A stretch of 64,000 bases of DNA from Rhodothermia bacterium (lineage in GTDB: Bacteria > Bacteroidota > Rhodothermia > Balneolales > Balneolaceae), in the NCBI GenBank assembly GCA_030427885.1, contig JAUICM010000003.1, positions 1-64,000 of the forward strand. Direction: 5' to 3'. Each line of letters begins with the position of its first letter. Within the stretch, counting starts at the first letter, position 1. Shown piece after piece: positions 44,588-54,040 of this stretch. Under the pieces are notes generated by a model that saw only the letters and a list, made by a program, of their open reading frames with translations, searched no databases and had not been told where the DNA came from. The translations under genes were made by a program, and so were the position numbers.

Positions 44588-47500
44588 AACAATTCAGTGT
44601 AGCTGGTTCCATTTTACATCGTCCTATTACGGTGATCATGGTCACTCTTATTGTGATCTTCTTTGGAGTGTATTCACTTCAAAACCTTCGGGTTACGCTT
44701 TTCCCATCTACCATTATTCCGGTTCTGGCAATATCCGCGGGATATCAGAATGTTTCTCCTGAAGACATCAATCGCATCATCGTAAATCCTATTGAAGGGG
44801 CTGTTTCGGCAATCGAAGGTATCGAAACTCTCGAAGCCAGGGTGAACAGTGGCCGCGCTTTTGTGATGCTTAGAATGAAGGAAGGCGTTGACATGCGAAA
44901 AGCCGAACTTAAGGTCCGGGAAGCAATCGATAACATCAGAAATGAACTTCCTTCGCAAGCTCAAGAACCCGTTATATTCCAGTTCGACCCCGAAAGCCGG
45001 CCGATCATGCGTTTGAGTATCGATGCAAGTAATCGCGGCCTTGATGAGCTTCGAAATCTGGGTGTTGAATTTGTGGAAACACGGCTCGAAAGAATCGACG
45101 GACTTGCTTCTGCTGAAACTCAGGGTGGTCTTGAACGCCGCATTTATGTAGATGTATCCCCAATGTCTTTGGCTCAGTATAATCTCGTTCCTTCAGAGAT
45201 AGAGAATGCTTTGAGATCCAATAACTCTCAACAACCTATAGGCAACATAGTTTCTGACCGAATCAGCTACAGCGTGAGGGCCCAGTCTAACTACGAAACC
45301 GTTGATGAGATCGCTAACACGATCGTTAAGATCTCGGAAAATGGAATTCCAATCCGGGTTAAAGACGTGGCGAATGTATCAGATGGTTTTACCGATATCA
45401 CCAGCCTGGTAAAAGTAAATGGCCGCAATTCGGTTTCTGTCGATATCCAAAAGACTTCTGATGCCAACACTCTGGACATTGTTAATGCAGTTAAGGCAGC
45501 CCTTCCTGAGATCAACGAGATCATGCCTCCGGGCGTACTTGTTCAGGTTCTTTCTGATGAAGGCCGTAACATTGAGGATTCCATTAACAATCTTTCTCAA
45601 TCTGCTACAAGTGCCTTGATCGTTGTGATACTGGTGATACTGATCTTTATGGGCGGATGGAGAATTTCACTAGTAGTGGCTTGTTCCATTCCTGTTTCTA
45701 TCGCCGCCAGCTTCGCAGCCATGTATGCTGCTGATCTTACTCTAAATATTCTCACTATTTCTGCACTTGCACTGGCCATCGGGCTTTTAGTAGATAACTC
45801 CATTGTAGTAACCGAAAGTATTGCCCGTAAGCTTGAGGACGGTCTCCCAAAATTTCAGGCAGCATTGCAGGGTACCAATGAAGTGATCGGAGCCCTTCTG
45901 GGTTCTACCTTAACAACTCTGGGTGTCTTCGTTCCAATCATTATGCTCAGTGGTATTCAGGCCGCTTTCTTCCGTGAGTTCGCTTTCACCATCTGTTTTG
46001 CCATTGGATTCTCATTCCTGTCCTCCATTATTCTGGTACCTGTGATCTCTCTTCTGACTTTGGACGGATCACAATTCAATAAACGGAATCTGGCCTTCCG
46101 TGGGATCTCCAAACTGGAACGTGGCTACACAAAAGTTCTTAATTGGTTGCTGCATCAAAAATGGGTGGCTGTTTTAGCTATGATCGGAATAATTGCCGGA
46201 ACCATCATTATGGCTATTCAGATCAACAAAGAGGGTTTTCCTGAATCCGATTCAGGGCAGATCGATATTGATATTACTCTTCCTGAAGGAAGTAAGCTGG
46301 TTAAGACTATAGGTGTAATGGAGCAGTTTGCCGCACAAATTGACTCTCTGCCCGAAGTAAAAACCATGATCACTTCGATCGGAAGAAGCCGTTACTCAGA
46401 ACAAACCAATCGCGGTGAGATCAGTGTTGTGCTGGTTCCTGAAAGTGAACGCTCTGTTAGTACTACTGCTTTGTCTCTGAAACTCAGAAATGAACTTGTA
46501 TCTCCGGGAGTAACGGTACGGGTGCGTGTTGAAGGTGGTGGACTTAGATTCGGTCGTAGTTTCGATTTTGGTGCCGGGGCAATTCGCCTTAGTCTTATCG
46601 GACCTGAGATCGATGAGCTGCTCGCTATATCTCAAAAAATTGAGACCAAACTTAACGAAGACCCGAATATCATTTCGGTAGATAATGGCCGTACAGACCC
46701 AACTCCGGAGATCCACTTTCTGGCTGACCGGGAACGCCTTGGGTTGCTTGGAACAAACCTGAATTCCATTGCTTCTAACCTGCGAACTCAGACACTTGGT
46801 AACCAGGCCGGCTACTACATTTCTGGTGGACGCGAGATCCCTATCGAGGTAAGAACCCGAAAATCTGCATTAAAAAACCGTGATGATCTGTACGATATAG
46901 AAGTATTTCAGGTTGATGATCAGCGGGTTCCGATAGTAGCTGTTGGTGAGTTTGTACAAAAAGAAGGGGTTAATTCATTTCAGCGCCGTGACCGTGAAAC
47001 TCTCCTAGATGTGAATATACGTGTTAACGGTGATGCTGCTGCATACCGCCAAAACATTGTAGCCTTCTTCGAGAATGAAATTGTTATGCCGGAAGGATAC
47101 CGATATGAGTTTACCGGTGGTACTGCTGAAGCTGATGCAAATGCTAATCAATTCATGTGGGCACTTATTGCTGCAGTACTGCTTATGTATATGATCATGG
47201 CCTCATTGTTCGAGAACTTCAGAGATCCTTTTGTGATCTGGCTTTGTATTTTCATGGCCTCATTTGGAGCTCTCGCTTACCTTATGCTTATAGGAAGTCC
47301 TCTTAGCACTACTGCCCAGATCGGAATGTTCATGTTGGTGGGTATTATCGTAAACAATGGTATTGTGTTAGTGGATTATATTCATCTATATACAAAAGGT
47401 AATCCCTTTGACACCCGGAAAAATTCGCCGTACATGCAGCATGTTCTTGAAGCTTGCCGACGCCGTATGCGTCCAATTCTCCTTACCGCACTTACCACGA

Positions 47501-47706
47501 TCTGTTCAATGATCCCTCTTTCTCTGGAATTAGGATCCGGGGCTGAAATCTGGTCACCTCTTGCAAAAGCAGTAATAGGCGGGCTTGTGTTCGGAGCAAT
47601 ACTAACACTGTTTATCACTCCTGCATTATCGGTTGGATTCAATCAGATGATCGCCTGGATGAAGGGACTCAGAAAAAAAGATACCAACACTGAAGTAGTT
47701 GCTTAG
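44584..47706 (+). CDS. RND-family efflux pump, second subunit
   Basis: 1040 residues, same fold as the preceding pump (HRPITVIMVTLIVIFFGVYS at the start). It overlaps that gene by 4 bp, so the two are made together. In helix 4 the pair is D404-N405 (IGLLVDNSIVV) instead of Asp-Asp, while helix 10 has GIIVNNGIVLVDY. The differing relay residues suggest that the two subunits are not equivalent, as in MdtB/MdtC-type heterotrimers where two RND chains form one pump. DN also occurs in active RND homologues, so this does not prove inactivity. Confidence 0.95.
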   Translation: MKQFSVAGSILHRPITVIMVTLIVIFFGVYSLQNLRVTLFPSTIIPVLAISAGYQNVSPEDINRIIVNPIEGAVSAIEGIETLEARVNSGRAFVMLRMKEGVDMRKAELKVREAIDNIRNELPSQAQEPVIFQFDPESRPIMRLSIDASNRGLDELRNLGVEFVETRLERIDGLASAETQGGLERRIYVDVSPMSLAQYNLVPSEIENALRSNNSQQPIGNIVSDRISYSVRAQSNYETVDEIANTIVKISENGIPIRVKDVANVSDGFTDITSLVKVNGRNSVSVDIQKTSDANTLDIVNAVKAALPEINEIMPPGVLVQVLSDEGRNIEDSINNLSQSATSALIVVILVILIFMGGWRISLVVACSIPVSIAASFAAMYAADLTLNILTISALALAIGLLVDNSIVVTESIARKLEDGLPKFQAALQGTNEVIGALLGSTLTTLGVFVPIIMLSGIQAAFFREFAFTICFAIGFSFLSSIILVPVISLLTLDGSQFNKRNLAFRGISKLERGYTKVLNWLLHQKWVAVLAMIGIIAGTIIMAIQINKEGFPESDSGQIDIDITLPEGSKLVKTIGVMEQFAAQIDSLPEVKTMITSIGRSRYSEQTNRGEISVVLVPESERSVSTTALSLKLRNELVSPGVTVRVRVEGGGLRFGRSFDFGAGAIRLSLIGPEIDELLAISQKIETKLNEDPNIISVDNGRTDPTPEIHFLADRERLGLLGTNLNSIASNLRTQTLGNQAGYYISGGREIPIEVRTRKSALKNRDDLYDIEVFQVDDQRVPIVAVGEFVQKEGVNSFQRRDRETLLDVNIRVNGDAAAYRQNIVAFFENEIVMPEGYRYEFTGGTAEADANANQFMWALIAAVLLMYMIMASLFENFRDPFVIWLCIFMASFGALAYLMLIGSPLSTTAQIGMFMLVGIIVNNGIVLVDYIHLYTKGNPFDTRKNSPYMQHVLEACRRRMRPILLTALTTICSMIPLSLELGSGAEIWSPLAKAVIGGLVFGAILTLFITPALSVGFNQMIAWMKGLRKKDTNTEVVA

Positions 47707-47750
47707 ATACTGATACCCACGATTTTCAGTTTACCAGAATATTTATTTTT

Positions 47751-47758
47751 TACTTTTG
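47751..47758 (+). promoter_or_regulatory. Candidate -7 promoter element upstream of the YtxH gene
   Basis: TACTTTTG fits the Bacteroidota -7 consensus TAnnTTTG, 73 bp upstream of the YtxH-like gene. A convincing -33 TTTG is not seen, and an inverted repeat TACCAGA/TCTGGTA surrounds it. Weak support. Confidence 0.25.
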
Positions 47759-47831
47759 TAATCTGGTATTTGGAACTTGTTTTAGCTATTCTTGTTTATA
47801 GAGTTAAAGCAAACATTAATCACAGACTGTC

Positions 47832-48134
47832 ATGAGCAAATCAGGAAATTTCATCGCGGGTTTATTGACCGGAGCAGCAGCAGGTACTATTATGGCACTT
47901 CTTTATGCTCCTGATACAGGCAAGAATACAAGAGACCGCCTTTCTTACCAACTAAGTAATTACAAAGACGAGCTTACTGACCTTATCAATGAATTGAGAA
48001 AGGAAAAACAGAAGCTGATGTCTGAAGCCAAAGAAAAAGGCGAGAAAGTTGTTGTTGAAGCAAAAGAGAAAGCGGAAAGCCTTATCAAGGAAGCAGAAGG
48101 ACTACTCGAATCGATCGAGAAAGCCAAAAACTAA
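47832..48134 (+). CDS. YtxH-family small membrane/stress protein
   Basis: 100 residues. The N-terminal SGNFIAGLLTGAAAGTIMAL is the Gly/Ala-rich membrane segment of YtxH/GvpP-like proteins, followed by the conserved LYAPDTGKNTRDRL. The rest is a long charged helix (about 40-100) with repeated EAKEKGEK / EAKEKAES units, probably a coiled coil. Such proteins are often general-stress or envelope-associated; the function is unknown. It follows the RND operon after a 125-bp gap. Confidence 0.88.
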   Translation: MSKSGNFIAGLLTGAAAGTIMALLYAPDTGKNTRDRLSYQLSNYKDELTDLINELRKEKQKLMSEAKEKGEKVVVEAKEKAESLIKEAEGLLESIEKAKN

Positions 48135-48161
48135 TATCAGCTAACCAATCTCTGAATTATT

Positions 48162-48644
48162 ATGAGGCTGGTCTGTTTCTTACTTCTTCCATTCTTCTTA
48201 CTGAACTGCAATTCAGTAAATGATGCCAGTACAGATACAGATTTTCTACTCTTTGGAACATTCTATGGAGAATGCCTTGGAGAACAATGTGTTGAAATAT
48301 TCAAGCTGACAAGTGATAAGTTATTTGAAGATCGTAATGATCAATACCCAAGTTCTCACAACGAAACCAGTTTTTATGTTGGAGATTTTATAGAGCTATC
48401 ATCTTCACTTTTTGAAGAATCCAATCAACTATGGCTTTCATTCCCTAACCAGTTGAAATCTATTAAATCCGGTACTGTATATGGTCAACCGGATTCATAC
48501 GATCAGGGGGGGATCTACATTGAGCTTAAAAGCGGGACCATCCATAAATACTGGATCCTTGATACCAATAAAGAAGATGTCCCATCCTTTCTTCATTCCT
48601 ATATGGATGAAATTCAAACAGTCCGGGATTCGCTGACTTTCTGA
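48162..48644 (+). CDS. Lipoprotein of unknown function
   Basis: 160 residues with a lipoprotein signal (MRLVCFLLLPFFLLNC, Cys at residue 16). The mature part is acidic with mixed alpha/beta composition. A GECLGEQCVEIFKLTSDK stretch with two Cys resembles the start of small Bacteroidota lipoproteins that report a value from a text-like field. No family named with confidence. It lies 27 bp after the YtxH gene and is probably co-transcribed. Confidence 0.7.
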   Translation: MRLVCFLLLPFFLLNCNSVNDASTDTDFLLFGTFYGECLGEQCVEIFKLTSDKLFEDRNDQYPSSHNETSFYVGDFIELSSSLFEESNQLWLSFPNQLKSIKSGTVYGQPDSYDQGGIYIELKSGTIHKYWILDTNKEDVPSFLHSYMDEIQTVRDSLTF

Positions 48645-48715
48645 CCCTTTTTCTCCTCTTGCATTTTTGCAGTGCTATCTTTAAATCCCTTTGGGTAACA
48701 AACTAAAGGTGATCT

Positions 48716-50005
48716 ATGTCTTCCAGAAAAGAATTTCTACATAAAATGACTGGCGGAGCCGCTGCTTTTGCAATGGGCTCACTATTCAATCCACTTAAAT
48801 CCGGGGAACTTCTTGAAGAGCTAAACGCTTTCAAAGGCTCACCTTCAACAATTGCCAGGGATGAAGAATTCTGGTTCCGGGTACAACAGGCATTCACGGT
48901 AGACCGAAGTCTCATAAATCTGAATAATGGGGGTGTGAGTCCTTCCCCTGAATTTGTGCAGGCTGCAATGAAAAAACACCTGGATTTCTCAAATCAGGCT
49001 CCTGTTTACAATATGTGGCGTATTTTAGAACCTCGTAGAGAAGGTGTTCGCCAACGTCTTGCAAGAATGTTCGAGGTTGATACCGAAGAAATCGCTCTTA
49101 CCAGGAATGCCTCGGAAAGTCTGCAGATCTGCCAATTGGGGATGGATCTTAAACCCGGAGATGAAGTACTGACTACCGATCAGGATTATGGCCGGATGAT
49201 CAACACCTTTAAACAGCGTGAGCGAAGAGATGGAATAGTACTAAAGCAATTCAGTATTCCGGTGCCCGCTGAGAATGAAGATGAAATCGTTTCATTGTTC
49301 GAAAAGAATATCACCCCTAAAACTAAAGCCATATTGATGTGTCATATCATTAACTTGACTGGTCAAATCCTGCCTGTCAAAAAAGTGGTACAAATGGCCC
49401 GCAAGAAAGGCATTCCCGTTATCGTGGATGGGGCTCATGCTTTTGCACACTTCAGTTTTAAACATGCCGATCTGGATTGTGATTATTATACTACCAGCCT
49501 TCATAAATGGCTGTATGCACCCCACGGAACAGGAATGTTGTACGTACGCAAAGAGAAGATCAAAGATCTCTGGCCATTAATGGCAGCTGCAGAATCTCAG
49601 GATGAGGATATTCGAAAATTTGAAGAGATCGGAACACATCCGGCCGCAAATTATTCTGCTATCGGGGAAGCCATCACCTTCCATGAAGGAATCGGTTCTG
49701 ACAGAAAAGAAGCCCGTTTGAAATATCTGAATGACAGATGGATCGATCAGATCATCGATGATGACAAAGTTGCTCTTCATACCAGCAGAGATCCTAAATT
49801 TGCCTGTGCTATTGCTACAGTTGAGATCAAGGGTATTGAACCCAATGAACTAAATAGCCGCTTGTGGGCAAAACACAGGATCATAACCACCCCGATCAAC
49901 CATGCACAATTCAAAGGTATCAGAGTTACTCCCAATGTTTACTCAACTCTGGAAGAGATCGACCGGTTTTCTGATGCAATGAAGGAAGAAATAAAAAGTG
50001 TTTAG
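48716..50005 (+). CDS. Exported class V aminotransferase-like PLP enzyme
   Basis: 429 residues. The N-terminus SSRKEFLHKMTGGAAAFAMG resembles a twin-arginine signal with an RK pair, implying export of a folded PLP enzyme. The body (about 55-425) is a class V aminotransferase of the isopenicillin-N-epimerase/Cys-desulphurase-like group: ALTRNASESLQICQLG, VIVDGAHAFAHFSF, and the PLP Lys K264 in TTSLHKWLYAPHGTGMLYV. Members include epimerases, lyases and desulphurases, so the reaction cannot be named. It is not in an obvious operon. Confidence 0.88.
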   Translation: MSSRKEFLHKMTGGAAAFAMGSLFNPLKSGELLEELNAFKGSPSTIARDEEFWFRVQQAFTVDRSLINLNNGGVSPSPEFVQAAMKKHLDFSNQAPVYNMWRILEPRREGVRQRLARMFEVDTEEIALTRNASESLQICQLGMDLKPGDEVLTTDQDYGRMINTFKQRERRDGIVLKQFSIPVPAENEDEIVSLFEKNITPKTKAILMCHIINLTGQILPVKKVVQMARKKGIPVIVDGAHAFAHFSFKHADLDCDYYTTSLHKWLYAPHGTGMLYVRKEKIKDLWPLMAAAESQDEDIRKFEEIGTHPAANYSAIGEAITFHEGIGSDRKEARLKYLNDRWIDQIIDDDKVALHTSRDPKFACAIATVEIKGIEPNELNSRLWAKHRIITTPINHAQFKGIRVTPNVYSTLEEIDRFSDAMKEEIKSV

Positions 50006-50177
50006 ATCACATTTTTTAGTTTTAGTTTTCAATAATTACTGGAAATAATTCTCTTAGTTTTTATTCAATAATCACACTTCGTTTGTAGTCTTTTTTTTGA
50101 CTGAATTTCTTTGATAAAAGCATGTTTTTGCGAATATTATTTATGTAGAATTAAGTACATAAAAAGATTAATAAAGC

Positions 50178-51851
50178 ATGAATTATCAACGGTTTATTGG
50201 CTTGATACTTTTACTGAGCATTGTGGGAATTTTTTGCACAGACAGCAACTCCCCAAACATGTTCAATATCAATGTTTCAATTCAGCCGGAAAATGCTGGT
50301 TCTGTCTCCCCTTCAAACGATACATTGCTTTTAGAGAATTCCGATTTTCAGTTAATGGCCAATCCTGCAGAAGGCTATAGTTTCACGGGTTGGAGTGGAT
50401 CATTTACTTCCAGCGATAATCCTGTATTGCTTAACATGACAGGTAATTTTGTGCTTACTGCTAACTTCGATATCAAGAGTTATGCACTTAATATAGACGT
50501 TGTTGGTGGCGGAACAGTCACAGAAACAGTAATTCAGGCCAAAACAGATTACGATCATGGAACCATTGTGCAGCTTCAAGCCGTGCCTGATGAGGACTGG
50601 ACTTTTATTGGCTGGTCTGGGGATATATCCGGAACTGATGAGATCGCCCAGGTAACCATCAACCAGGAAATGAACATCACTGCCACTTTTGAAACGGAAA
50701 AAGTGATACCTGAAGATGTTATTAAAACCAATGGTACACAGATTTATGCCCATTATATGCCATGGTTCCAGTCTAAGCCTTACGATGGATATTGGGGATC
50801 GCACTGGACCCTGGAGAACAAGAATCCTGATAATGTTGACGGGAATGGTAAAAGAGAAATAGCTTCTCATTACTATCCGTTGATCGGGCCCTACTCCTCT
50901 AAAGATCCTGATCTTGTTGAATATCATCTCTTATTGATGAAACTCACTGGTATTGATGGAGTTATGATAGACTGGTATGGAACCTATGATATTTATGATT
51001 ATCGTGATAACCTGGAAGGAACTGAAGCTCTCATCGAAAAAATTGAGGAAGTAGGGCTTAGCTTCTCAATCGTTTATGAAGACGGTTCTACTGAGAACGT
51101 TGTGAATCAGGGGGCAGCAGCTTCTTCTCTGGAAGCCGCAAAAACTGACTTTGAATATATTCAGGCCAACTACTTCAGTCATGACAACTACCTCAAAGTT
51201 GATGACAAGAATGTAGCACTAGTATTTACTCCTACTTATATCCAGTCAGGCTCTTCCTGGTCCACTATTTTTGAGAACATTGATCCGAAGCCCTATTTCC
51301 TTTCTATCTGGGGTGAAAAAAATGATCTTGGTACTCTTGGTTCAGGTGAATATGCCTGGGTTTATAATGGTAATGGCAATCATTTATCGCTATTACAAAA
51401 CTTCTACAATAATACTCTAAACCGGTATGACCTCTCCATTCCATCTGCCTATCCGGGATTTGTAGATTTCTATGAAGAAGGTGGTCGCGGCGATTTTATT
51501 GGATGGGAAATTCAACATAACGGAACAGCCACCCTGGAGGCCACACTCGCCTATGCAGAGCAGAATAATCCAGAACATCTTCAGCTGGTAACCTGGAATG
51601 ATTTTGGAGAGGGAACAATGCTGGAACCCACTGATGAGTTCGGGTATTCATTTCTTGAAACCATTCAGGAGTTTGCCGGCGTGAGTTATACCGTTGATGA
51701 ACTTGAATTAGTTCATCAGCTCTACACATTAAGAAAGGAATTTAAAGACGATGCTGATGTTCAGGCTCAATTAGATCTCGTTTTTGAATATCTGGCAACC
51801 CTTCAGATAAGCAAGGCTTCTGATCTGTTGGACCAACTTTCAACGAATTAA
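50178..51851 (+). CDS. GH99/GH71-like glycoside hydrolase lipoprotein with InlB-type repeats
   Basis: 557 residues with a lipoprotein-like signal (LLLSIVGIFC). Two InlB B-repeat-like domains follow, ending in GYSFTGWSG...NFVLTANFD and WTFIGWSGD...MNITATFE. The catalytic region begins near residue 187 (YAHYMPWFQSKPYDGYWGSH). It has the GH99-like fold with GVMIDWYGTYD and TWNDFGEGTMLEP near the end. GH99 endo-mannosidases use two Glu in a NEWHE-type motif; here the pair is D475 and E478. The outer-membrane-facing lipoprotein probably attacks mannan-type glycans, but the specificity is inferred. GH97 follows 24 bp later. Confidence 0.85.
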   Translation: MNYQRFIGLILLLSIVGIFCTDSNSPNMFNINVSIQPENAGSVSPSNDTLLLENSDFQLMANPAEGYSFTGWSGSFTSSDNPVLLNMTGNFVLTANFDIKSYALNIDVVGGGTVTETVIQAKTDYDHGTIVQLQAVPDEDWTFIGWSGDISGTDEIAQVTINQEMNITATFETEKVIPEDVIKTNGTQIYAHYMPWFQSKPYDGYWGSHWTLENKNPDNVDGNGKREIASHYYPLIGPYSSKDPDLVEYHLLLMKLTGIDGVMIDWYGTYDIYDYRDNLEGTEALIEKIEEVGLSFSIVYEDGSTENVVNQGAAASSLEAAKTDFEYIQANYFSHDNYLKVDDKNVALVFTPTYIQSGSSWSTIFENIDPKPYFLSIWGEKNDLGTLGSGEYAWVYNGNGNHLSLLQNFYNNTLNRYDLSIPSAYPGFVDFYEEGGRGDFIGWEIQHNGTATLEATLAYAEQNNPEHLQLVTWNDFGEGTMLEPTDEFGYSFLETIQEFAGVSYTVDELELVHQLYTLRKEFKDDADVQAQLDLVFEYLATLQISKASDLLDQLSTN

Positions 51852-51875
51852 TATCAACTAACTATTCAAGAAATA

Positions 51876-53972
51876 ATGAGAATCTTTAACCTGCTTTCCG
51901 TACTGGGTTTTGTCGCTTTACTTGGGCTATCGGCCTGTTCTAAATTTGGCGACCTTGATACTAATACTGTTTACTCTCCTTCCGGAAATATCACTGTTCA
52001 ATTCGAACTTTCTGCTAATGGCACTCCATCGTACAATGTATCTTTCAATGGAAAAAATGTTATCAAACCTTCATCTATGGGCTTTGATTTCAAAGATCAG
52101 CCTTCTATGAATTCCGGCTTCGAGATCATAGATAAAAATATCTCGCATTTTGAGGAGAACTGGGAAATGCAGTGGGGTGAACAGCGTGAGGTTGAAAACA
52201 ATTTTAATCAGCTGGTCGTGAATCTCCGCGAAAAAGAAAGTCCAAACCGAGCGCTTAACATTTACTTTAAAGCATATGATGACGGCATTGGTTTCAGATA
52301 TGAATTCCCTGAGCAGGATGGCGTTGATTCTGTCATCATCATGGATGAGAATACACAATTCGATCTGACCGGAGATCATACAGCCTGGTGGATACCGGGC
52401 GACTGGGAGATCTACGAACACCTTTATAATGAGACAAAAGTATCTGAGATCGATGCTCTTCAGTTTGTAAATCACGAGAACCTGGCTCAAACCTATATCC
52501 CGGAAAATGCTGTGAACACTCCAGTTACCATGCGTACAGAGGATGGAACTCATCTGAGCTTTCATGAAGCAAATCTAACTGATTATGCCGGAATGACCCT
52601 CAAGATCGATACCGATAACTTAAGTATGACCAGTGAACTGGTTGGTTCTGACCTTCAGGGATATAAGGTGAAGAGGGAGCTGCCATTTAAAACTCCATGG
52701 AGAACTATTCAAATAAGTGAAGATGCGCCGGGTCTTATCGAATCAAAACTTATTGTTAATCTGAATGAACCTAATAAAGTAGGAGATGTATCCTGGTTCA
52801 CCCCAATGAAGTATGTCGGAATCTGGTGGGAAATGCATGCGGGTGTTTCAACCTGGGATATGGCCAGTGGTAAGCATGGTGCAACTACCGAAAACACCAA
52901 AAGATACATTGATTTTGCAGCTGAAAATGGATTCGGCGGTGTTCTGGTAGAAGGGTGGAATACAGGCTGGGAACGCTGGATCGGATTTCCGGATCGTGAA
53001 GGAGTTTTCGATTTCATTACCCCTTATCCCGATTATGATCTCGAAGAAGTGGTGCGGTATGCCAATGAAAAAGGAGTACAGATGATCATGCATCATGAGA
53101 CTTCGGCCGCCCCCCGTACTTACGACCTGCAAATGGATACGGCTTATGCCCTGATGAACAGATTGGGTATACATTCTGTAAAAACCGGGTATGTAGGACC
53201 ACTGCTTCCAACAGGTGAGTATCACCATGGTCAGTGGATGGTGAATCACTATCGTCGTGCTATTGTGAAAGGTGCTAAGTACCAGGTGGCCATCAATGCC
53301 CATGAACCCATAAAAGACACCGGGCTTCGAAGAACTTATCCAAATGCTATTGCACGGGAAGGCTTAAGAGGTCAGGAATTCAATGCCTGGGCCGCTGATG
53401 GAGGAAACCCACCTAATCACTTACCTACGGTTGCATTTACCCGTATGCTGGCTGGACCCATCGACTTTACGCCGGGAATCTTTAACATAAAACTGGATGG
53501 ATACAACAAACCAAATAATCAGGTTAATACCACGCTAGCTCAGCAACTTGCTTTATACGTAGTGATCTATAGTCCCATTCAAATGGCCGCTGATCTTCCT
53601 GAGAATTACGAAGCTAATGATCCGCCACTTCAATTTATTCGGGATGTCGGGGTAGATTGGGAGCAAACTAAAGTTCTTGATGGTCAGATAGGAGATTTTG
53701 TGACAATAGCCAGACAGGAAAGGGGAACAGGTAATTGGTTTTTAGGAAGCATTACCAATGAAGAGTCGCGCACTGTAACTATCTCTTTCGACTTTCTGGA
53801 ACCTGGAACTGAATATATTGCTAAGATCTACAAAGACGGAAAGGATGCTCACTGGGATAACAACCCCTTGAGTATCGATATTACCGAAACAGAACTTAAC
53901 AGTAACTCATCCATGAATTTTGAACTCGCTCCGGGTGGCGGTTTGGCAATCAGTATGTTCCCAAAGAACTAA
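51876..53972 (+). CDS. GH97 family glycoside hydrolase, lipoprotein
   Basis: 698 residues with a lipoprotein signal (LLGLSAC, Cys at residue 21). The N-terminal beta-sandwich (to about 290: TVYSPSGNITVQFELSANG) is followed by a TIM barrel (KYVGIWWEMHAG, GVLVEGWNTGW, MIMHHETSAAPRTY) and a C-terminal beta domain. NAHEPIKDTGLRRTYPN and GLRGQEFNAWA hold Glu residues matching the SusB group. The barrel strand reads VKTGYVG, with Gly where retaining GH97 members have a nucleophilic Asp, so an inverting alpha-glucosidase-type mechanism is likely. It is co-transcribed with the GH99-like gene. Confidence 0.92.
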   Translation: MRIFNLLSVLGFVALLGLSACSKFGDLDTNTVYSPSGNITVQFELSANGTPSYNVSFNGKNVIKPSSMGFDFKDQPSMNSGFEIIDKNISHFEENWEMQWGEQREVENNFNQLVVNLREKESPNRALNIYFKAYDDGIGFRYEFPEQDGVDSVIIMDENTQFDLTGDHTAWWIPGDWEIYEHLYNETKVSEIDALQFVNHENLAQTYIPENAVNTPVTMRTEDGTHLSFHEANLTDYAGMTLKIDTDNLSMTSELVGSDLQGYKVKRELPFKTPWRTIQISEDAPGLIESKLIVNLNEPNKVGDVSWFTPMKYVGIWWEMHAGVSTWDMASGKHGATTENTKRYIDFAAENGFGGVLVEGWNTGWERWIGFPDREGVFDFITPYPDYDLEEVVRYANEKGVQMIMHHETSAAPRTYDLQMDTAYALMNRLGIHSVKTGYVGPLLPTGEYHHGQWMVNHYRRAIVKGAKYQVAINAHEPIKDTGLRRTYPNAIAREGLRGQEFNAWAADGGNPPNHLPTVAFTRMLAGPIDFTPGIFNIKLDGYNKPNNQVNTTLAQQLALYVVIYSPIQMAADLPENYEANDPPLQFIRDVGVDWEQTKVLDGQIGDFVTIARQERGTGNWFLGSITNEESRTVTISFDFLEPGTEYIAKIYKDGKDAHWDNNPLSIDITETELNSNSSMNFELAPGGGLAISMFPKN

Positions 53973-53989
53973 TGTGATTTCACAAAACA

Positions 53990-54023
53990 AAAAAGCCCCG
54001 GCATATTAAATGCAGGGGCTTTT
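53990..54023. terminator. Bidirectional terminator between the GH97 and PpiC-like genes
   Basis: AAAAGCCCC / GGGGCTTTT (53991-53999, 54015-54023) with a 15-base loop, giving T-runs on both strands. It separates the convergent glycosidase operon and surface cassette. Confidence 0.85.
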
Positions 54024-54040
54024 CTATAAGCAATAAATAG

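Noticed and set aside
50111-50380. 89-codon frame at the start of the GH99-like gene
   Set aside because: It overlaps the GH99-like signal peptide and first domain in another frame, and its Cys-rich composition does not look like a real protein.
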